A stretch of 64,000 nt of DNA, taken from the NCBI GenBank assembly GCA_025094145.1, contig JALLLS010000022.1, forward strand, positions 1-64,000. The letters run 5' to 3'. Positions 25,265-35,099 of this stretch are shown piece after piece. The translations under genes were made by a program, and so were the position numbers. The notes below the pieces were generated by a model. The model searched no databases and was not told the DNA's origin. It saw only the letters and a list, made by a program, of their open reading frames with translations. The stretch's first letter is position 1; every line of letters begins with the position of its first letter. The stretch comes from Spinellus fusiger. Lineage: Eukaryota; Mucoromycota; Mucoromycetes; Mucorales; Phycomycetaceae.

Positions 25265-25678
25265 ATGGCTCATCATTACTTTCTCATCTTCTGTCTTGCT
25301 GCTCTTGTTGCAGTCTTCTTATGGCATAATGATATGTTTGTAAAAGATGTGCCACTCCAGGAACACCACCACCACCAGGAACAAAAGCCAGTCTCACAAG
25401 GTACTTTGGTGTTTGGTCGTCCAGAGCGAGGTGTTTCTACCAAGTATGAAGCAGGTACAGACAATAGCACCCATTGTTCTTATGGACACAGTAACTCACC
25501 TTTGATAACACAAGTCAACTGTCCTGGCTATTTGTGTGAGGAAACAGAAGTGTGTGTTAGTGAGCCTTCTCAGTGTCCCTGTCGAAATACCACAGAGAAG
25601 AAGTGTTCTGTGGGGGATTGGTATACATGCATAAGAGGAGACCAAACATGCGATGATTTGGATGAGACAATGCTTTAG
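25265..25678 (+). CDS. LCL2: Lcl2-like small secretory-pathway protein
   Basis: This single-exon gene encodes 137 residues. The N-terminus M-A-H-H-Y-F-L-I-F-C-L-A-A-L-V-A is a signal peptide or anchor, and a short E-H-H-H-H-Q-E cluster follows. The C-terminal half is Cys-rich: C-P-G-Y-L-C, E-V-C-V-S-E, Q-C-P-C, K-K-C-S-V-G, then Y-T-C-I-R. This C-P-x-Y-L-C ... C-V ... C-P-C pattern is the core of the fungal 'long chronological lifespan 2' (Lcl2) family, whose yeast member is linked to ER-associated degradation. Length agrees with the family. The start follows a purine-rich leader with gccATGg context. Confidence 0.75.
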   Translation: MAHHYFLIFCLAALVAVFLWHNDMFVKDVPLQEHHHHQEQKPVSQGTLVFGRPERGVSTKYEAGTDNSTHCSYGHSNSPLITQVNCPGYLCEETEVCVSEPSQCPCRNTTEKKCSVGDWYTCIRGDQTCDDLDETML

Positions 25679-26274
25679 GATGTATTTCTTAGTTGTCCTA
25701 TCCACGTCCTATCCACGTCCTACCTACACTCCACCTACACCCCACCTACACCACTCGATCCATAGGTGTCTATACGCGTGTCTGCTTGTAGTCTACCCTA
25801 TCTCTATTAAAGTAGATACAGTGCCTGTACAAAGTCAATACATTCCAATTGGCCTGTCCTTGAAGATATAAACATAGTCAAAGTGCTGGATAGTTAGATG
25901 GAAGAGAGTAGAGTAGATAGGTGGAAGAAGCAGTCCATTGGGCCCACTGTCTTTTTCTTTTTCATTCTTGTCCTTGTCCATGTCTATAGGTACAACAGAC
26001 CCTTGTGCACCTTGTTGACCCCTTCTCTCTGCTGTTTCTATCAAAATGACGCCTAATAGCACTCTTTTGCTTTGATGACAGTTACTAATAGATTCCTGTA
26101 AAATAATAATTCAAGCCATCTTTCTATTGCTCTCTATTTTCCATTCTAGGAGACTCCCTTTAAAATCACATCAGCCCACACCACCTTGTTTCTCTCCTAT
26201 TATTTTTGTAGGTGATTTCTATTCTTGGACAAGTGACTCTTTATTGAGCGTGTTGATTCTCACTACTTCTTGTC
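25679..26274. other. Intergenic between LCL2 and the NDUFAF4-like gene
   Basis: About 600 bp with no supported gene. A small cluster of direct repeats (ctatccacgtc twice, ctacaccccacctacac-type units) lies just after the LCL2 stop at 25700-25755. Confidence 0.5.
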
Positions 26275-27167
26275 ATGGGAGCTCAGGTATCAACACAGGC
26301 TGTGAGACGACTGCCCAAGAAAGCAAGTCCAGAGACACTCACCAAGACACCGCGTGAATCTCCTTCTACTCTCTCTACAGTAAGAGACACGGGTGCTCCT
26401 GCATGTAAGCTGTGGCGCACTGCTAACAAACACCAGGACAGTCTTGCTGACTCTTCTTATTCAATAGCAAAGGATGAAGAGGCTTTCTTGGACAGTGAAA
26501 TGGAAGTGAGAGACCCACACCTGCATGAAAACCTCACAAAACTGGGTCCTGTAAAGATAGAACCAACCCTCACTAAAATGCACACTGTAAGAAAACCTAT
26601 CTTTCTATCTATGGATGGATGTATGGACTGCACATCCTGATACTCTTTCTTTCTTTTAAATAGGCAGACGCTATGCTTGGTATTCTCCAACAGAGACGAC
26701 GTATTGAAGAACAAGAAGAAGCACACACTGGACCTACACCATTACTCAATCGTATTCCTATTGATGATTTGTATTCGATGATGGAGCAAAGAAAGAGATC
26801 AACTCCTGGAGAATTCGACACAGTAGAAAAACAAGAGGAACTATCCAAAAGATATGCAGTGGATAAGCCGACACTAGCAATATTACTGAAATACTATAAT
26901 AATGTAGCTGTTATGCCACCTGCATTGGAAGACAAAAATGAGCGTCGTTTGGCTGTATGGGTTAATAATGCAGTGGAATGGAAGGCATCAGTAGAAAAGA
27001 TTGAATTTAAAAATGAATTCTATGCTAGAGCAAAGGCAGCTGCTATGAAGGACAATGCACCTTCTCCGGATGTTGTTCAACACCTCAGAAACTCAACACC
27101 AAGGCATGGAGTAGAGACACCCGATCAAATCAAAGAGAAGAAGCTGAAGGACTTGTTTGAAGATTAG
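26275..27167 (+). CDS. NDUFAF4-like mitochondrial complex I assembly factor (probable)
   Basis: Two exons (26275-26586 and 26664-27167) join in phase 0 and encode 271 residues. The N-terminus M-G-A-Q-V-S-T has Gly-2 and Ser-6, a plausible N-myristoylation signal, as in animal NDUFAF4. Conserved-looking blocks are D-P-H-L-H-E-N-L, a L-L-N-R-I-P-I-D-D-L-Y-S-M-M helix, and L-S-K-R-Y-A-V-D followed by L-A-I-L-L-K-Y-Y-N-N-V-A-V-M-P-P. The animal family has the same order (G2 start, short internal DP motif, L-L helix, Y-x-L-x-x-x-D-V-x-x-L-L-K-Y). The fungal protein is longer, with a charged C-terminal tail that could be lineage-specific. Identification is by motif order only. Confidence 0.5.
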
Positions 27168-30100
27168 AACAGGGGTTCACTGGACTGTGCTGATTAGACA
27201 TGAGTGTAGATAACCCTATTAGCCATATCAACCACCATAGCATTCATACTATTCAGGTTTATCTTTATCTTTAGAGTAGTGTATTTGGGATGTGTGGCTT
27301 AATATCTTTCTTGGTGTGTTCCGTAGTAATACATTGTAGGTGGGCTGGTTTGCATTATAGACAGTCCATAATAAAAGTAGAAGTATGAATGTATGCCATA
27401 ACAGTGCGTAGGTACTATTAGCAGCTGTCTATAGCAATGGTGGTGATGGTTGTTATTTTTATACATACAGGCCTATAGGTCTAGGAGCCTACAACTTCAT
27501 AAGTCCATCATTCTATCTGTGTCTGTGTCTGTGTCTGTGTCTATAGACAGAAGTTCATTTTGTTACTGTCATAAATTCAATAGAAACTTCTGTTTGTGAT
27601 AGGGTGTATTCATAAGCATGTTTATTCTTTTTCAGGAAAACTGTACTCCTTTGTACATTGTACTCTTTTGTACGAAATATACCTTAAAAATAACCACAAA
27701 CTCTTTTGGGTAGAATTATCTTATTAGAGAAATATGGAATTGTCTGGGAGATTCATCGTTAGACGTACAAGAGAACCAGAATTCTATTGATTTGTGTCAG
27801 GTGTAGGCTGAATAGAATGGAAAGTAAGCATAGTAGAAGCATAGGGTTGTCCCTCGATTGTCCCTCGATTATTTCTTTTTTCTTCTCACTTTGCACTTGC
27901 ACAAAAAGTGACTGATGGTGAACACCTCATCAGCCCAATCAAGGAGACTGGCAGCTTCCACCTCAGTCAGTCTCAAAGCCAGCCAGCTTCATTCACTGAA
28001 ACTTGTACATTTCTCCTATTCTAAGTGTAAACATTGTCAAGTGTCTCAATAGAAAATATGTTTAATAAAACTATCTCTTTTTAATCCAGTGTGGCTAAGT
28101 ATCAATATGAAAAAGGCAAAATTCATGAGAGTATCCTATATCAGAAAAAGACACTGATTCTGGTAAACATCTTTTCTGTGTTTTGTATGCATAGTGTTGG
28201 TCTGTGCCAAGGGAGGGGGGGGAAGAAACATAATCTATTTAACGGATATATCATGTGATGAGCATGGACTTATTGTTTATACTTTTGTCCCCATTTGCGC
28301 CGTTTTCTTGTTTAGTCTCTCCATGACAGGACAAGAGAGAACAAGACATAATTAAGTTCAAATCCACGCGGCCATCTCCTTGAGAAATAAAGAAAAGGTT
28401 TTTTTTTGGTGTTTGTCATCCCCTTGCCACGCTTGTTTCCTCACTGGGTTTAACCTTTTTTTTCTTTTTTTCTTTTTTTCTTTCTTTCTATTTTTGACAA
28501 TGGAATGACAATGGCTACAAGATCTTTTCCTCTGTCTGTATTCAAAACAGGCTATAGGCGCACCCTACTCATCAAAAGGCCATGCCAGGAAAAGAGTCCT
28601 TCAACATCCAGCACTTATTCCAACATGAAAAAAGCCACTTCTGAATGAGTTTCAACCAACATTTGGTTAGAGCTTTGTTTTATTTTTAAATTACACACAG
28701 TAAATAACTCTCCCCATCAATAAAAACAGAAGAATAGGGTTTGTAGATTATTGAAACAGTGGTATAGAGTAGAATAAGATGAGAGAAGAGACAGAGTGCT
28801 CCTTACAGTTTTCCTGTAATGCCGACTACAACAGCGACCATGGACAGTCCTCTTTTATTGACAAGAACAATAGCCGTGCTACTAATGTTGGATAGGAAAC
28901 CCAAATGCGCTGCATTAAAATGTTCAATACAATAACTATCTATAGTTTAATCTTCTATAGTAGAGCCAAGCTTATTATTGGTAGCGATTCTATGTATACT
29001 CTTCTCTATTTACAGTCAATTTTTTTCTTCAAATAAGAAAATAGATACAGAATTTTAACCTGAAACTAGACAATGGAATGATTTTGGCACAACTACCTAT
29101 GATTACTTTTAGTACAGGAAGGAGATGAAAGAATAACTGTAAATTAAACAGGATATTGGATTGAACTGATCATTGTAGTATACCAAACTTTTTAAAAAAA
29201 TAAAATAAAATAAACACACACACACACACATAAAAATGGAGAACTATTACAAGTGGTGAGCAATGCGTTTTGAACTTCTAAGAGAGTAACATTGCCTTTG
29301 AATACTATTTAACAAATGTCTTTCTTTGTCTCTACAATTACTGTCATAATAATAACTTCACCTATACTTTCGGTGGTTTCTACAGTCTCTTCACTTGTCA
29401 AAGTTGCAGTATATTGTAAAACTACAATATAAATGCTTTTTTAAAATTTAATATTTCTCCGGGGAGACTATTTTAATACCATTATCATTCTGTCTAAAAA
29501 CAAACACTGTTTTCATCGACACACTTACAAGTATATATATATATAAATGTGTATCATCTCAAGTTCGATTTACAGTCATCTATTTTTAGAGTAGAATACT
29601 ATAATATACATCTTCAAAATAAAGATACAAGCTGTTGTGGATATGGCTATTTGCACAAAAGTCATTGTAACTGTCCAAATAATAATGGCAGCCTATTGTG
29701 AAGAATGAGGGAGATGAATCAGTTGTAGGATCCTATGAGCTACATACTTCTTTTTATACAGGACAGTTAGGTTGGACTATGAATACATGCTCAGTCAATG
29801 GCCAAAACATCAAGATAAGCACACTAAAACACTACTGCTTCAGATTGATGTACATAGAGATAAATCACTTGCATTTATTTGAAAAGCCCATTCATCAGCA
29901 CAGAGTATAGGCTAACATTGAGCAAGATTGTCTGAATCTCATACGACATGACCCTATTAACGCATGATGAACAGTACCTGACACTATTCAATGCTATTCA
30001 ATGCTATTCAATGCTATTGTATTCATATCTATTTCCTTTGGACCTTTTATTGGTCCAAGCCTTCTTGTTTATCCTTCTCCCTGATGATCACTGGAGCCTC

Positions 30101-30381
30101 AGTTGTCTGACTAAAGGAAACCCATGCTACAGGTAAACTATCTAAAAAGTGATATAGTGTGTCTTATTGGATCTTATCATTACTAGATATTATAATGTTT
30201 AGTAACTTCTAAAAATAAAAACATTATATTTGTAGAGAGAACTGAGTTACTATAGAATACTATTAAACACGTGTCAATGAAAATCCAAACACAAACAATA
30301 TTCACTTTTATGGAATTATTGAGGTTCCTGGATTAACTAAACTTATTAGTCATCTGTGACAAATATAAAGTTTTGTGAGCC
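27168..30381. other. Gene-poor stretch
   Basis: No supported gene over 3.2 kb. It contains simple repeats: (gtctgt)n at 27515-27540, (ac)n at 29213-29230, ta-rich (tatata) near 29530, and a 10-bp unit ctattcaatg repeated about 3.7 times at 29985-30020. Open frames of 60-70 codons at 29698-29910 and 29948-30136 have no recognisable content. Confidence 0.5.
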
Positions 30382-30622
30382 TGTTATCTTTGATCTTAGC
30401 ATCAAAGGAATCCGGCCAGTTAACGTGCGGTTAAACTCTGTTCTTTATTCATTCAATTGTATAATTATTGTATACTACTATAAGCTATGATGTGAGGTAT
30501 ACATTTGATGATAGAATGAGTTGTATTGCTTGCGTGTCCCTGATGTATGTAGTAATCTTCCCCTTTTGGTTGTTCTGCGACACAAATGATGAATATTCAT
30601 TTATGGAAATAGTCTTATGACA
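30382..30622 (-). repeat. Solo-LTR-like unit, subfamily 1 (copy 2, inverted)
   Basis: On the minus strand it starts TGTCATAAGACTATTTCC at 30622 and ends GATCAAAGATAACA at 30382. It keeps the aataaag, cagagtttaac, gttaactggcc and ttcctttgat landmarks of the copy at 1868-2170 in the same order. It is somewhat shorter through internal deletion. Confidence 0.6.
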
Positions 30623-30749
30623 TATGTTTTACCAACTTGATTATTATATTATATAAGATTTTATATTGTTTTTTTTTTTAAAAAAAAATTGAGTAATGCT
30701 ATGCCTTATTTACCTTATTATGATATGTATAATCTTTTTCTTTTTCTTT

Positions 30750-31066
30750 TTGGATAGGTGAAAGATGTGATTATTTAGACAAGTAGAAAATAACGAGACT
30801 GAACAAAGATGATTTTTATTGAGTGAAGAGTGGTTCATTATTTATACTTTCTGTGGATGCTTATCCTTCAGTGGCCTTCTACCTTGTGGTAGTTCTTGAT
30901 TAGTTTATTTTGATATTAAAAAACAAATTCTTTTGTTATAACTCTCTTTTCACTTTGTTAATTAAAAGGATTACAAAGAGACTCATTCTATTATCACTTT
31001 TATTTTTCAAAGACATCTTGTTCTCTAATATCACAAGAATCTTTGGATTGAAGTTAGAGCACAACA
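30750..31066 (-). repeat. Shortened copy of the transposon 3' end (inverted)
   Basis: Read on minus, it begins with ctaacttcaatccaaagatt, matching the last codons of the transposon ORF at about 700-720. It then jumps to the terminal segment equivalent to 1240-1371 (ggccactgaaggataagcat, tataaata, caataaaa, tttgttcagtct). Most of the motif array is missing; one motif (taccttgtggta) remains near 30889. It is a deleted derivative of the element at 1 kb. Confidence 0.7.
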
Positions 31067-31367
31067 ATTAGTATATAAAATATAAAATAGCTAATGTTAT
31101 ATTGATTTTATATTAAATGAGATAATTTTTGAAAAGTTAGATGTAGATATTCACTATATCTACATTTATATTTATATCATTAAATTATAAAGAATAAGAT
31201 GGATGTTTATAGATATCATATCCTTTATTTGATTTAATTCTTTATATAATAATTATCCATATTTATTAATTCTGATACTTTTTCATAATACAATCAATTG
31301 ATAATAAAGATAAAAAAAAGATATATCACGATTGTTTTTATAAATAAAGTGAGACTCATACGCTATC

Positions 31368-32400
31368 TTGCATGAGGTGCTGAACATGAACACAAACATG
31401 GCCAAGGCATCTCGCATGCTCAACGTGTCTTTCACTGTATGGGACATCGTGAAGCACTACAAAGAAACAGACTTAGTGGTGCCATCACCTAAGAGGGGTT
31501 GGCAAAGATGGTTGGACTGGAGGGCCCTCAGAGGGTTGAGAAGAACAGTTTTGAGGGATCCCCAACAGACCAAGGATGCCATCATGGTAGACATGACTAT
31601 CAAGGTATTAGACAAGACTTTGAGGTAGTACATTGATGATATGAGCTCTCATTCATCTAGTCTTTTAGTCAAGCTTATTGTTATTGTTATTATTATTTTG
31701 AAGAAAAAAAAAGAATAACATAAAGATAAGATTCCATTGGGCTCATGAGCACGTTGGTTGGATTCATGAGTAGTGGCAGAAAGTTGTCTGGTCCAATGAG
31801 TCCAAAATCAAGTTCATGAGCTATGACAGGGGGGAGGGGTAATATTCATCAGGCAGTATGTAACGACGTTTGAGCCTAAGTATTTACTATAAACAATGAA
31901 GTTTGGAGGTGGTGGAGTGATAGTATGGGGCTGCTTCAGTGGGGAGGGCGTTGGCAGATGGATCTTAGTGGAGGATAGAATACTCCAACAAGTACATCAA
32001 GGTACTTAGAGAAGTCTACTGCCATAAACTCAAGCGTCTCTCTCTATCCTAAGCCCTGGAGTAAGCTACTGTCTAAAAGAGAACAGTGATAGACCCCATA
32101 CAAGTAAAACAGTTCAAGAGTAACAGACAGTAAAAAGTATAGTAATGACTCTTTACTGACTCTTGCAGAGTCCTGATCTCAATCCAATCGAGTACCTGTG
32201 GGCCCACCTCAAGAAGGTTGTTAGGAAAAACAAAAGGGTGTATTCTACCAAGGAGAAATTGGAGGCGGATCTGATGCTGGAATAAGGTAAAATATCAAAG
32301 GAAGTAACAGACCATCTCATTGCCAGGCCGTCATTGATGCCAAAGACTAATGTTGGTTACTAAGCAACTTTGTAATAAAAAACCACTGTCTTGTATTTTA
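31368..32400 (+). mobile_element. Decayed Tc1/mariner-type transposase
   Basis: Fragments appear in the expected order but different frames. A helix-turn-helix/linker region (K-H-Y-K-E-T-D, then R-G-W-Q-R-W-L-D and R-D-P-Q-Q-T) lies at 31.37-31.62 kb. S-N-E-S-K-F-K-F is near 31.80 kb. F-G-G-G-G-V-I-V-W-G-C-F-S-G-E-G-V-G is at about 31.90 kb. Q-S-P-D-L-N-P-I-E-Y-L-W-A-H-L-K-K is at about 32.17 kb, holding the third acidic residue of the DDE triad. Stops and frameshifts separate them, so it is inactive. These motifs are diagnostic for the Tc1 group. It is embedded between two inverted copies of the other repeat family. Confidence 0.88.
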
Positions 32401-32540
32401 AATACTATTCTATGTATCTATTGAGAGTATTATATGTTTATCTAATGAAATCATGAAGTTATAACACTATTAAGATAAGGTGTGAATCTAAAGAAAAGGA
32501 AACCTGCATCTGAATATTTCTGGTTATTTATTGAGGGTGC

Positions 32541-32793
32541 CATCAATGGCTTGTTAGGCCAAAGAAAATCCGATCAGCTAACAGATAGTTAAACACTGAT
32601 GTTTATTATTTAATATAGATATGTCTTTTCTATTTTTCTACTACCAGTATTTAGCTCCAGGGGTATGCTATTGAGTACTACAAACTATCATCATCCCTTA
32701 GTATTTGATAGCATCCCTTTCTCAGTTTAGTAGTAGGATTTATTATTCCCAAAAAGGGTTGTAGATCCAATTATAGAAAATGTCTTTATGACA
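32541..32793 (-). repeat. Solo-LTR-like unit, subfamily 2 (copy 2, inverted)
   Basis: On minus it starts TGTCATAAAGACATTTTC at 32793 and ends CAAGCCATTGATG near 32541. It is collinear with 2195-2447 throughout (gggatgctatcaaatactaa, gcatacccctg, aataaacatcagtgtttaac, ttttctttgg). The TATA box is mutated to aatagaaaag. It abuts the transposon copy at 32806 directly, at a motif of the array. Confidence 0.7.
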
Positions 32794-32805
32794 AGATAAT
32801 ATATT

Positions 32806-33120
32806 CTACCTTATGGTTGGTTCATGGGATAAACACTCCATTATTGAGACCATTAATTATTATGAGTCTTTACTCAATTGACTCTAGTAGGTCAATATTG
32901 TTCTGTTAGAATTATTAATGAAGATGGCTCTTGCTAAGTGTCCAATGGTACACTGAGCTTAGAAGGTTGATTTGTAGCTTCGATCGATCAGTGAGATGAT
33001 ACAGAGATGTACTATGTTACTTGTGTGCACTCAAGCTTTCATAGAGTATTCTGAATGTCACAGCATACTACTCATGTTGACCTATTCATAGAGAATCTTT
33101 CGATTGAAGTCAGAACACGA
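32806..33120 (-). repeat. Inverted copy of the transposon 3' coding end and trailer
   Basis: Read on minus from 33120, it matches 685-1010: cgtgttctgacttcaatc, gattctctatgaata, the tgctgtgacattcag block, ctcagtgtac and the gagccatcttcattaat block. It ends at accaaccataaggtag (32806-32820). By eye, identity is close to 90 percent. Confidence 0.85.
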
Positions 33121-33222
33121 CAGATTAATTCAAGTTCCAGCTCAACGATAGCAACCATATATTGATAGAGCAATAAAAAATCAATTTATTGTAGATTAGA
33201 TTAACAAAAATAACCACATTAT

Positions 33223-33478
33223 CGTCTTTGTGTTTTTAGGCCAAAGGTATACAAAACAGTAGAACATGTAATTAAACTCTGTTGTTGATTGAATAGAATT
33301 GTTAAGTCTTTTATACTTTTTCTAATAGTATAGATTCAGTGGTTAACTTATCGAAATGCTATGAACTATCGACACCTCTTGATATTCGATAGCGTCCCCT
33401 TCTTAGTTTGGTAATAAATGAGTCCTAATTCCCAAAAGAGTGATCTTTCCAACTATGGCAAAAGTCTTTACGATAACA
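33223..33478 (-). repeat. Solo-LTR-like unit, subfamily 3 (copy 2, inverted)
   Basis: On minus it starts TGTTATCGTAAAGAC at 33478 and ends CACAAAGACG near 33223. It is collinear with 2746-2994 (gatcactctttt, accaaactaagaag, gatagttcatagca, cactgaatctatactatta, tataaaag, caacaacagagtttaa). No clear target duplication flanks it. Confidence 0.65.
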
Positions 33479-33759
33479 TTTTGACATATTTCGAAAGTAA
33501 CTTTATCTAATTTGATCCTTGAATTTATCTTAATAAAATTTATCATATGAATTATTTATTTAGATTTCATACAAAGTGAGTGGCCTGAAGCAGCCACGCT
33601 GTTTATTGAAAAATTATAACATTCTATAAAAGCTTAACGATGAAGTAGTAAATAACTACAATGGAAAATAAAAAAAAGTGGGACGATTGCAAATGGGTCC
33701 AAGAATGATTTTGAGAGTTTGTTAAAAGAAATAAGTAATACCACTGGGAGCTGATTGTT

Positions 33760-34023
33760 TTACAAGTAAACTTGAATGCATTGATCAATGGCATTTATCA
33801 TTGGGTCTTGACAAGCATACGAGTGAAATTGTATAATGATGGGTGGCAAAGCAGAATGAACTGCTAAGTGTGGTTTATAAGTAACACTTACTCTATTCGT
33901 TAGAATTTTAGCTGAATAAAGTGTATAAGAATTTTCATAGACGTTCAGTAAGTCCTTAGTTATGATGTCAATGAATTTTTGATCTTCAGACAGTATCTTG
34001 CAAATTTGTTCGTAGTTTAACAT
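33760..34023 (-). CDS. 87-residue ORF, possible remnant of a repeated Mucorales gene family
   Basis: An ATG-initiated open frame. It has a basic-amphipathic start, an F-I-D-I-I-T-K-D-L-L-N-V-Y helix, A-K-I-L-T-N-R-V-S-V-T-Y-K-P-H-L-A-V and P-P-I-I-I-Q-F-H-S-Y. It ends abruptly after I-Q-V-Y. The order (helix, D/N-x-V-S-Y-x-P-H-L-x-V strand, P-P-I-x-I-x-F strand) is reminiscent of PD-(D/E)XK/Rpn-like proteins that are multicopy in these fungi. The usual acidic residue of the second strand would here be Gln. Function is not assigned; it is probably a truncated relic beside the repeat cluster. Confidence 0.3.
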   Translation of the reverse strand: MLNYEQICKILSEDQKFIDIITKDLLNVYENSYTLYSAKILTNRVSVTYKPHLAVHSALPPIIIQFHSYACQDPMINAIDQCIQVYL

Positions 34024-34719
34024 ATGCCTCGGGAAAAGGTTTTACTAAAGATAAAGGCGTTTTGAAAATCTTGTACTCCAAGAAGAACTACATCTAATAA
34101 AAATAGCTAAATACGAATGTCTGTAACAAAAACGTAATAGAAACGTATACAATCAACTATGCTGAATTCAACTTCATACAACCTTCCGTTAATGTATTTG
34201 AAGATTTTATAAATGGAATATCATTATAAATTGGCCTATTATAATAAATTATACAAATAAAGTAAAAAAATTCAAATAGAATTATTGTTTTTGTGTAAAA
34301 TGAAGTGAAAAACATAACTTGGCTTATTTGATTAACATGAATTGGCCAATTAAATTAATGCAATCTGAACTCACACAAATTAGTACCGTGAGCACTGTAT
34401 TTTTAAAGTATTTTATTTGGCAGGTGCTGTAGATAAGCCTTGCTTTTGAATCTACTGGCCACCCACTCTATGGTAGAATAAGTGAAGAGAGGCTCACTAG
34501 ACAGGTGTAATTCAATAGCATGGACCGTATTCGGATTCTGAGTACTTTCTTTATTATGATGGTATATCTTTTAGACAATTCTTATATTGATTTTGTCAGG
34601 AAAAGGTCTCATACCCTCAGTCAAGAAAGAAAAACCAGACAGGCGTGCAGAAAATGTAAGAATGTTATTGACAAAAATCTATATTTTCATTACCTGCCCA
34701 TCTCTGGTATTCTTATTTA

Positions 34720-35090
34720 CTGACCTGGTATCTCCGCTCCATGCTGTCTTCATGCTGGCCTCCATGCTGATGAAAAAGAGAGTTGTGATGCTTTGAGGTA
34801 TTTTTCCCATTCCAGAACAACAATAACTTTTTTCTACTTCTTTTTCATTTAATCGAGGCTCTTCTTTAGGAGATGATCGTCTAATTAGACTGGGGTATTC
34901 TCTAGGGGTTAGAATCAAGAGTTCATAGAAACGAACTAGGGAGTTGCTACACCACCGTCTTGACATTTTTACAGCCTTGATTTCTTTGAATGGTGTGACA
35001 CTTGAGGCTGTCTTGTGGGTGGCAAACTTACTCCTAGATTTAGAAAATAGAGAAATAGAAAGGAGTCCAAGGGGAAGCACGCCACTCTCA
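34720..35090 (+). pseudogene. Possible decayed coding region
   Basis: On the plus strand, interrupted frames read like protein: a D-D-R-L-I-R-L-G-Y-S-L-G-V-R block, then after a stop L-L-H-H-R-L-D-I-F and L-I-S-L-N-G-V-T-L-E-A-V-L. Stops and a frameshift break it. The longer minus-strand open frame over the same bases has no coding look. I do not recognise the family, and the call is tentative. Confidence 0.25.
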
Positions 35091-35099
35091 GCCTAATAG

